Assembly: GCF_020731285.1 (NCBI RefSeq)
Contig: NZ_JAJFOW010000015.1
Coordinates: 1 to 64,000 of the forward strand
Direction: 5' to 3'
DNA: 64,000 bases
From: Cohnella baijiui
GTDB lineage: Bacteria > Bacillota > Bacilli > Paenibacillales > Paenibacillaceae
Shown: positions 58,777 through 64,000 of the stretch, one piece after another
Layout: each line of letters begins with the position of its first letter
Position numbering within the stretch: position 1 is the first letter of the stretch
Made by a program: the position numbers and the translations under genes
The notes under the pieces: model-generated
Databases searched by the model: none
What the model saw: the letters and a program-made list of their open reading frames with translations, nothing else
What the model was told of the DNA's origin: nothing

Positions 58777-61071
58777 ATGTCGTTTATCAGAAGAATCAGA
58801 CAATATCGGGTATATCGCAGAATGGTGCTCGGCTACCTCTCCTTGCTCGTCCTGTCGATTACGCTGCTGTCGGTCATTCTCTATGTCCTTTTCTCCTCCA
58901 AGGCCGTGCAAGAGATCGACCGATCCTCTAAGCAGATGCTTGCCCAGGTCAGCTACACCTCCAACGTTGTGTACGGGCAGGTGCAGGACATCACGGGTCA
59001 ACTGCTCAGCGACAACGAGATCATCTCGTTCGTCTACGCGACGACGGACGACAAGAAGGTCAACTACACGGCCAACCTCTTCCTGGCGCGCATCCAGAGC
59101 GTGTATCCGTTCATTCAAAACTTAAGCATCTATAACTTCACGACGGACGCCTATATCGATACGCTCGGACTGCCTCCCGATCCCGGCTTCGCACGGAAGG
59201 ACGAGAAAAGCTACTTCGGATTCTTCCCCCGCGAAGTCAACGGGCTGCGGCTGCTGACCTTCAAGATCGTTCCGGAACGGTCGTTCACAGAGGCGCCGAA
59301 GTCCGCGATTGTCGTGGATCTGGACGAGCGCTATCTCCGCAATACGATGCGGAACATCAGCGCCTCGACCAAGGACTCGCTGACGTTCGTCATGGACGCG
59401 TCCGGCACGGTGCTGTCTCATACGAGTCCCGAGCACTTCATGGAAGACTTCGGGCAGAGAGCGGATGTACGGCGGATTTTGGCGGAAACGTCCAATCAGG
59501 GCAGCTTTGTCGAGCGAATCGACGGCCAAAAGCACCTGGTCACTTTCGTCAAGTCGGCCAACCTGGACTGGTACTTCGTAAGCGTCCGGCCCTACTCGGA
59601 GCTCATCTCGAACATTTACGAGCTGCGCAATTGGACGATCGTCGTCGTGCTCCTGCTGATCGCGGCGGGCGCCGGCATCTCGCTCCTGCTGAGCGGCAAC
59701 ATCTACAATCCGATTCGAAAGCTGATGGACAAAGTGAGCGCGAGCTCGGGGAGCCGCCAGCCGGCTTTGCTCCGGGTCGACGAATATGAGATGCTGACGG
59801 ATGCGTTCACGCAGACGATCGAGCAGGCCAAGACAATGGAGTCGACGCTCCGCCGGTCGGCGCGTGCGCTGAGGGACGGCTACGTCGCGCATCTGCTCAA
59901 AGGCGACGCCTCCAAGACCGCCGTCTCTCCGGACATGATCCGCGAATGGGAAAGCCGGCTTTCCGGACCGTACTTGACGGTCCTGTTGTTCAAACTCGAC
60001 GAGTACCGGACGTTCAAGACGCGCCACAGCGCGTTCGACCGGGGGCTGCTGCGCTTTGCCATCAGCAACATCGCGCACGAGCTGCTAAGCCGGTCTTACC
60101 GCATCGATGCAGCCCATCTCGAAGAAGAGGACGAGATCGCCTTCATTCTTCAGACCGACGCGCCGCGGCCGAAGGACAAGCTGTATCTGATTCTCGGCGA
60201 GATTCAGGATACGGTGCGCAGCTATTACCGGATTAGCCTGTCCGTCAGCGTAGGGGATCCCTGCGAGTCGACCGGGGAGCTGTCCGAAGCCTACAAGTCG
60301 GCCCAGTCCTACATGAACGCCCGCTTGTTCCTCGGCCACGGATGTCTGGCGAGCCGGTCGACGGGGGAGGGGGGGCAGCGCGAGCCCGATTCGTCGATCC
60401 GCTATCCGGCGGCGATCGAGAAACGGCTCAAAGAGTCGGTCAAGCTGTGCAACCGGGCGGCGATCCGCGCGGAGATCGTCCTCTTCCGGGAGCAGTTGGA
60501 GAGCGGCAGCTACGCGCAAGCGATGCAGTATGCGAGCTTCCTCGTATTAGGCGTCGTCAAAGAGTTCGAATACGTCACCGAATGGTGGAGCGTGGACAGC
60601 GAGCAGTTGTACCGGGCGGTAGAGGACATCCGCGATGTCGAGACGCTAGACGACGTTGAGCGTCTGCTCGCAGGGCTGTGCGGGCGCATCGCGGACATCC
60701 TCGAGGAGAACAAAAGGAACACCTCGGTCGCGAAAAACGCCAAGATCGTAGAGGAGATCCAACGGTACGTGCAGGAGCATTACGCCGAGCACGGCCTATC
60801 GCTGGAGTCGGCCGCGGACCGGGCAGGCTTCTCCTCCGGCTACGTAGGGAAGCTGTTCAAGAGCATGACCGGCACAACGTTCAACGACTTTGTGACGCAG
60901 GTGAGGATGGAGCGGGCGAAGCTGCTGCTCGCGACCACGGACGAAGCCGTCGCGCAGATCGGGGAGCAGGTTGGTGTATACAACGTGCCCTACTTTACGA
61001 CCTTGTTCAAAAAGAAGTACGGCATCACCCCGACCCAATACAGAGAACAGGCGGCGCGGGGAAAAGGGTAG
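58777..61071 (+). CDS. Transmembrane AraC-family regulator (dCache-type sensor)
   Basis: 764 residues. Membrane helix 1 at about 19-42 and helix 2 at about 285-308 flank an extracellular sensor. A HAMP-like segment (YNPIRKLMDKVSASS) and linker follow. The C-terminal AraC domain (about 665-758) has LSLESAADRAGFSSGYVGKL, FKSMTGTTFNDFVTQVRMER and AVAQIGEQVGVYNVPYFTTL. There is no kinase or receiver. ATG 58777 follows GAAGGGAG. TATGAT at 58750 may be its -10. It is terminated at 61079-61118, separate from the importer genes that follow and that it probably regulates. Confidence 0.93.
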   Translation: MSFIRRIRQYRVYRRMVLGYLSLLVLSITLLSVILYVLFSSKAVQEIDRSSKQMLAQVSYTSNVVYGQVQDITGQLLSDNEIISFVYATTDDKKVNYTANLFLARIQSVYPFIQNLSIYNFTTDAYIDTLGLPPDPGFARKDEKSYFGFFPREVNGLRLLTFKIVPERSFTEAPKSAIVVDLDERYLRNTMRNISASTKDSLTFVMDASGTVLSHTSPEHFMEDFGQRADVRRILAETSNQGSFVERIDGQKHLVTFVKSANLDWYFVSVRPYSELISNIYELRNWTIVVVLLLIAAGAGISLLLSGNIYNPIRKLMDKVSASSGSRQPALLRVDEYEMLTDAFTQTIEQAKTMESTLRRSARALRDGYVAHLLKGDASKTAVSPDMIREWESRLSGPYLTVLLFKLDEYRTFKTRHSAFDRGLLRFAISNIAHELLSRSYRIDAAHLEEEDEIAFILQTDAPRPKDKLYLILGEIQDTVRSYYRISLSVSVGDPCESTGELSEAYKSAQSYMNARLFLGHGCLASRSTGEGGQREPDSSIRYPAAIEKRLKESVKLCNRAAIRAEIVLFREQLESGSYAQAMQYASFLVLGVVKEFEYVTEWWSVDSEQLYRAVEDIRDVETLDDVERLLAGLCGRIADILEENKRNTSVAKNAKIVEEIQRYVQEHYAEHGLSLESAADRAGFSSGYVGKLFKSMTGTTFNDFVTQVRMERAKLLLATTDEAVAQIGEQVGVYNVPYFTTLFKKKYGITPTQYREQAARGKG

Positions 61072-61078
61072 CAAAAAG

Positions 61079-61118
61079 AGCGGACAAGCGCGGCATTGCG
61101 GCGTTTGACCGCTTTTTT
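61079..61118 (+). terminator. Terminator after the AraC-type regulator
   Basis: GCGGACAAGCGCGGC pairs with the following GCGGCGTTTGACCGC and runs into six T residues. It separates the regulator from the importer operon. Confidence 0.85.
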
Positions 61119-61214
61119 GATAGCGCGAGCGCGAAATTGAAAGCCGGATGCCGGCATTATGAAAGGCCATCCGATACTCGAAATATACAACCCGGCCGGA
61201 ACAAGATATGCTTC

Positions 61215-61316
61215 GTCATACAGATTGAATAAGGTTCTTATCTATTCATTTCTGGATGACCGTCGATAAAAACGCATCGCCTCTTCCGAACATGCGGCGA
61301 AGCCGTTTTTACTTGA
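61215..61316 (+). repeat. Two-hairpin element, copy 5
   Basis: 102 bp, the most diverged copy (GTCATACAGA / TCTGGATGAC in hairpin 1). It ends 30 bp before the permease start at 61346, so it lies in the leader of the importer transcript. Hairpin 2 keeps AAAAACG / CGTTTTT and a shortened inner helix TCGCC / GGCGA. Confidence 0.88.
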
Positions 61317-61345
61317 CTCATCGACCAAATGCAAGGGGTGAGCGC

Positions 61346-62260
61346 ATGACAAGCTTCTTCCGGGAGATCGTCCGCAACAAGTATTCGTACCTCCTGATCC
61401 TTCCGGCGATGGCGTACGTGTTCGTCTTCTTCTATGCTACGTATCCATACCTCCTGATCGCGTTTCAGCGCTTCAACTACCAGCAGGGATTGTTCGGCAG
61501 CGAATGGATCGGCTTCGAGAACTTCAAGTTCTTCTTCAGTTCCCGGGACGCGATTCGCGTGACGCTGAACACGATCGAGTTGAACGTGCTGTTCCTGGCG
61601 GCGGGTACCGTATTCGCGGTGGCGATCGCGCTGCTGTTTAACGAGATTCGCAGCCGGCTGTTCGTGAAGATCGCGCAGACGACGATGATTTTCCCGAGCT
61701 TCCTGTCCTGGATTATCGTCAGCTACATGATGTACAGTCTGTTCACGACGGATTACGGCATCATCAATCAGGCGATCCAGGCTTTCGGCGGGGAGCCGGT
61801 GAACTGGTACTCGAAGGCCGAAGCCTGGCCCGCGATCCTCGTAGCCATGAAGGTGTGGAAGGACGCCGGGATGTCCTCGATCATCTATCTCGCCGCCATC
61901 GCCGGCATCGACGGCTCGCTGTACGAGTCCGCCGATATCGACGGCGCGACGCGCTGGCGCAAGATGACGCGGATCACGCTCCCGCTCATCGCCCCGACGA
62001 TCGCGATCCTGACGCTGCTGAATCTCGGCAAGATCTTTTACGGCGATTTCGGCATGATCTACGCGATCATCGGCGACAACGGCGTGCTGTACCCGACGAC
62101 CGACGTCATCGACACGTACGTCTTCCGCGCGCTGCGACAGATCGGCGATCCGTCGAACGCCGCCGCGGTCGGCTTGTTCCAGTCGACGGTCGGCCTGCTG
62201 CTCGTCTTCTTCGCGAACTGGCTGACCCGCCGCTACTTCAAGGAAGGGGCGCTCTACTGA
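61346..62260 (+). CDS. ABC sugar transporter permease (LplB/YteP type)
   Basis: 304 residues, six helices. MTSFFREIVRNKYSYLLILP then FGSEWIGFENFKFFF are typical of this group. The EAA loop is YESADIDGATRWRKMTRITL. ATG 61346 follows AAGGGGTGAGC. It overlaps the next permease's start (TGATG). The copy-5 element lies in its leader. No ATPase is nearby. Confidence 0.94.
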   Translation: MTSFFREIVRNKYSYLLILPAMAYVFVFFYATYPYLLIAFQRFNYQQGLFGSEWIGFENFKFFFSSRDAIRVTLNTIELNVLFLAAGTVFAVAIALLFNEIRSRLFVKIAQTTMIFPSFLSWIIVSYMMYSLFTTDYGIINQAIQAFGGEPVNWYSKAEAWPAILVAMKVWKDAGMSSIIYLAAIAGIDGSLYESADIDGATRWRKMTRITLPLIAPTIAILTLLNLGKIFYGDFGMIYAIIGDNGVLYPTTDVIDTYVFRALRQIGDPSNAAAVGLFQSTVGLLLVFFANWLTRRYFKEGALY

Positions 62261-63138
62261 TGCGGACGCAGAGACGAATCAGCTTCTCCACTGCGACGAT
62301 CTACGCGGCGCTGACGCTGTTCGCGGCGGCGTGCCTGCTGCCCGTCCTGCTGACCCTGATGGTGTCGGTGACGCAGGAGGACAGCATCGTGAACAACGGG
62401 TACAGCCTGTTCCCGGCCGCCTTCTCGCTGGACGGGTACCGGACCATTTTCGCCAACGGAGCGCTGATCTTCAGAGGATATGCCGTCTCGATCTTCGTCA
62501 CGGCGGCCGGCTCGCTGCTGGCGCTCGTCGTGACGGCATTGGCCGCCTATACCATGTCCAATCCGAACGTGAAATACCGCCATTTCCTCGCGCTCTACTT
62601 TTTCATCACGATGCTGTTCCAGGGCGGTCTCGTTCCGTGGTACCTGATGTGCACGAAGCTGGGGCTTACGAGCAACATCCTCGCGCTGATCGTGCCGAAC
62701 CTGATGTTTAACGCCTTTAATATGTTCCTGGTCAAAAACTTCATGGAGAGCCTGCCGAGCGCGCTGCGCGAATCGGCGTACATCGACGGGGCGAACGATC
62801 TGCGGATCGCGTTCCGGATCTATATGCCGCTCTGCCTGCCGGTGCTGGCGACCGTGACGCTGTTCTATGCCTTGGCCTACTGGAACGACTGGTTCAACGC
62901 GATCATGCTGCTGGACGACAAGAAGCTGTACCCGCTGCAGTACATCCTGTTCCAGCTGCGTTCCAACATCCAGATGCTGGAGATGCTGCCGACGGGGGCA
63001 AACGCCGCCTACACGCTGCCGGCCGAATCGGCCAAGATGGCGACGGTCGTCATTACGATCGGACCGATCGTGTTCCTATACCCTTATCTGCAGCGGTACT
63101 TCGTCAAGGGGCTCGTCATCGGCTCCGTCAAAGGATGA
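62260..63138 (+). CDS. ABC sugar transporter permease (LplC/YtcP type)
   Basis: 292 residues, six helices. The EAA loop reads LRESAYIDGANDLRIAFRIY; the end YFVKGLVIGSVKG is the family mark. It starts at ATG 62260, overlapping the previous stop by one base. It precedes the lipoprotein at 63221 by 82 bp. Together they form the third CUT1-type importer in the window. Confidence 0.94.
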   Translation: MRTQRRISFSTATIYAALTLFAAACLLPVLLTLMVSVTQEDSIVNNGYSLFPAAFSLDGYRTIFANGALIFRGYAVSIFVTAAGSLLALVVTALAAYTMSNPNVKYRHFLALYFFITMLFQGGLVPWYLMCTKLGLTSNILALIVPNLMFNAFNMFLVKNFMESLPSALRESAYIDGANDLRIAFRIYMPLCLPVLATVTLFYALAYWNDWFNAIMLLDDKKLYPLQYILFQLRSNIQMLEMLPTGANAAYTLPAESAKMATVVITIGPIVFLYPYLQRYFVKGLVIGSVKG

Positions 63139-63220
63139 GCCGGCCTTCCGGCTGCGCTACGGTATTTCCCTCGCAAGAGGAGCATCCTATTCTGTTCATT
63201 TCCAAAGGAGAGGTCCAGAC

Positions 63221-64000
63221 ATGAAAAAAGCTTCAATCGCGATGCTGATCTGCATCATGCTGACCGCAGGGCTTGCGGGCTGCAGCGGCGGCAAGGAATC
63301 CGGGGGCAACAACGAGCCGTCGGGCGGAAGCTCGGCCGCGCCGTCCGCCGGCGCCAGCGACGGACAAACGCCGAAGCAGGAAGTCGTCACGATTAAATAC
63401 GTGCTGCCGGGCACGGAACCGAGCGAGTGGAAAACCGTGCAGCAGGAGGTCAACAAAAAACTCCTGGCAGACGGCGTGGGCGTCCAGATCGAGAAGGAGT
63501 ATATCGATTGGGGGGCATGGGAGCAAAAGATCAACCTCAAGCTGTCCACCAACGAGAACTTCGATTTGTTTCACGTGATGAACGACTGGGTCGGTCTCGC
63601 CAACTATGTCGGCCGCGGCGCCCTGAAGGACGTCACCGCCGAGGTCGAGCAATACGGCCCGAACCTGAAAAAAGTCATCCCGGCATCCGTCTGGAGCGGC
63701 GTGACCAAGGACGGCAAAATCTACGGCATCCCGGCGTACTGGTACGAGTCCGCGGTGGACGGCTCGATCACGATCAACAAATATCTGTTGGACAAAGCCG
63801 GCGTCTCCGCGGACTTCAAGAACCGCGATGAAATGCTTGACGCCATGGAGCAGGTCAACAAAAAGCTGAATATGAAGCTGACGATCCCGCTGCGCGGCGG
63901 CACCGCGGGACCGGCCGATATTTTTCAGCGCACCTATGACAAATACCCGTTCACCGTCAGGGACAATATCGCCTTCATCGCCGAGGACGGCGTGGTCAAA
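63221..64000 (+). CDS. Extracellular solute-binding lipoprotein (partial, runs off the window)
   Basis: At least 260 residues; no stop before the end of the window. MKKASIAMLICIMLTAGLAG leads to the lipobox Cys (GLAGCSG), then a Gly/Ser-rich linker. The mature part begins VTIKYVLPGTEPSEWKTVQQ and continues with KLSTNENFDLFHVMNDWVGL and KIYGIPAYWYES, the pattern of CUT1 oligosaccharide-binding proteins. ATG 63221 follows AAAGGAGAGG. It is the binding protein for the permeases at 61346 and 62260. Confidence 0.93.
   Translation, partial: MKKASIAMLICIMLTAGLAGCSGGKESGGNNEPSGGSSAAPSAGASDGQTPKQEVVTIKYVLPGTEPSEWKTVQQEVNKKLLADGVGVQIEKEYIDWGAWEQKINLKLSTNENFDLFHVMNDWVGLANYVGRGALKDVTAEVEQYGPNLKKVIPASVWSGVTKDGKIYGIPAYWYESAVDGSITINKYLLDKAGVSADFKNRDEMLDAMEQVNKKLNMKLTIPLRGGTAGPADIFQRTYDKYPFTVRDNIAFIAEDGVVK

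Overview
The window looks like a chromosomal segment of a Paenibacillaceae bacterium (Paenibacillus/Cohnella type). The signs are many strong AGGAGG-type ribosome sites with frequent TTG and GTG starts, three oligosaccharide-type ABC importers with lipoprotein binding proteins but no local ATPase, AraC-type transmembrane or two-component regulators next to them, a SleB-type wall hydrolase and a tiny YjcZ-like membrane protein. Most genes look GC-rich by eye; a few islands (685-1380, 30546-31406, 42275-42703) are visibly AT-richer and may be recent arrivals. No rRNA, tRNA, CRISPR array or intact insertion sequence was seen.

Layout. 1-4.4 kb: a duplicated hairpin repeat, an AT-rich glycosyltransferase, a broken sugar nucleotidyltransferase, a sugar-nucleotide epimerase and an M29 aminopeptidase. 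4.8-9.8 kb: a DUF4432 mutarotase-like protein, a DUF488 protein, a MerR-ankyrin fusion with a textbook MerR promoter, an Xre regulator/membrane protein pair and the relic of a phosphorothioate-sensing HNH endonuclease. 10-17 kb: a Bcr/CflA exporter, an RND pump and an OmpR/histidine-kinase pair. 17.2-23.9 kb: YesM-type kinase, AraC-type response regulator, binding lipoprotein and two permeases in one operon. 24-34.9 kb: an SGNH lipoprotein, an AraC-GyrI regulator, a DUF6530 gene, a 1 kb repeat-rich gap, an MFS remnant, a MoxR ATPase/VWA pair, an APH-like kinase, a cupin, a YjbR protein and a YtrA-type ABC exporter operon. 35-45.1 kb (minus strand): binding lipoprotein, two permeases, a very large beta-helix/Big_2 secreted protein and a transmembrane AraC regulator, split by an inserted SRPBCC gene. 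45.5-58.7 kb: a chemoreceptor with a nonsense codon, glycosyltransferase, SGNH hydrolase, sulfatase, two tiny genes, a SWIM protein, a Fic remnant, an ArsR-SRPBCC regulator divergent from an FMN reductase, SnoaL-like genes, a SleB hydrolase and small genes. 58.7-64 kb: a second transmembrane AraC regulator and a third permease/permease/lipoprotein set, cut by the window end.

How it fits together. The window is rich in carbohydrate sensing and import. Each of three CUT1-like importers has its own regulator: a two-component pair or a one-component membrane AraC protein. The beta-helix protein, SGNH esterases and sulfatase suggest extracellular or surface polysaccharide processing. The most unusual signal is a roughly 100-bp two-hairpin element in five near-complete copies plus one internally deleted copy. 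Every copy points the same way as the gene just downstream, and several lie just before transport or sensor operons. At least seven gene remnants show that the spaces between the core operons are in active decay.
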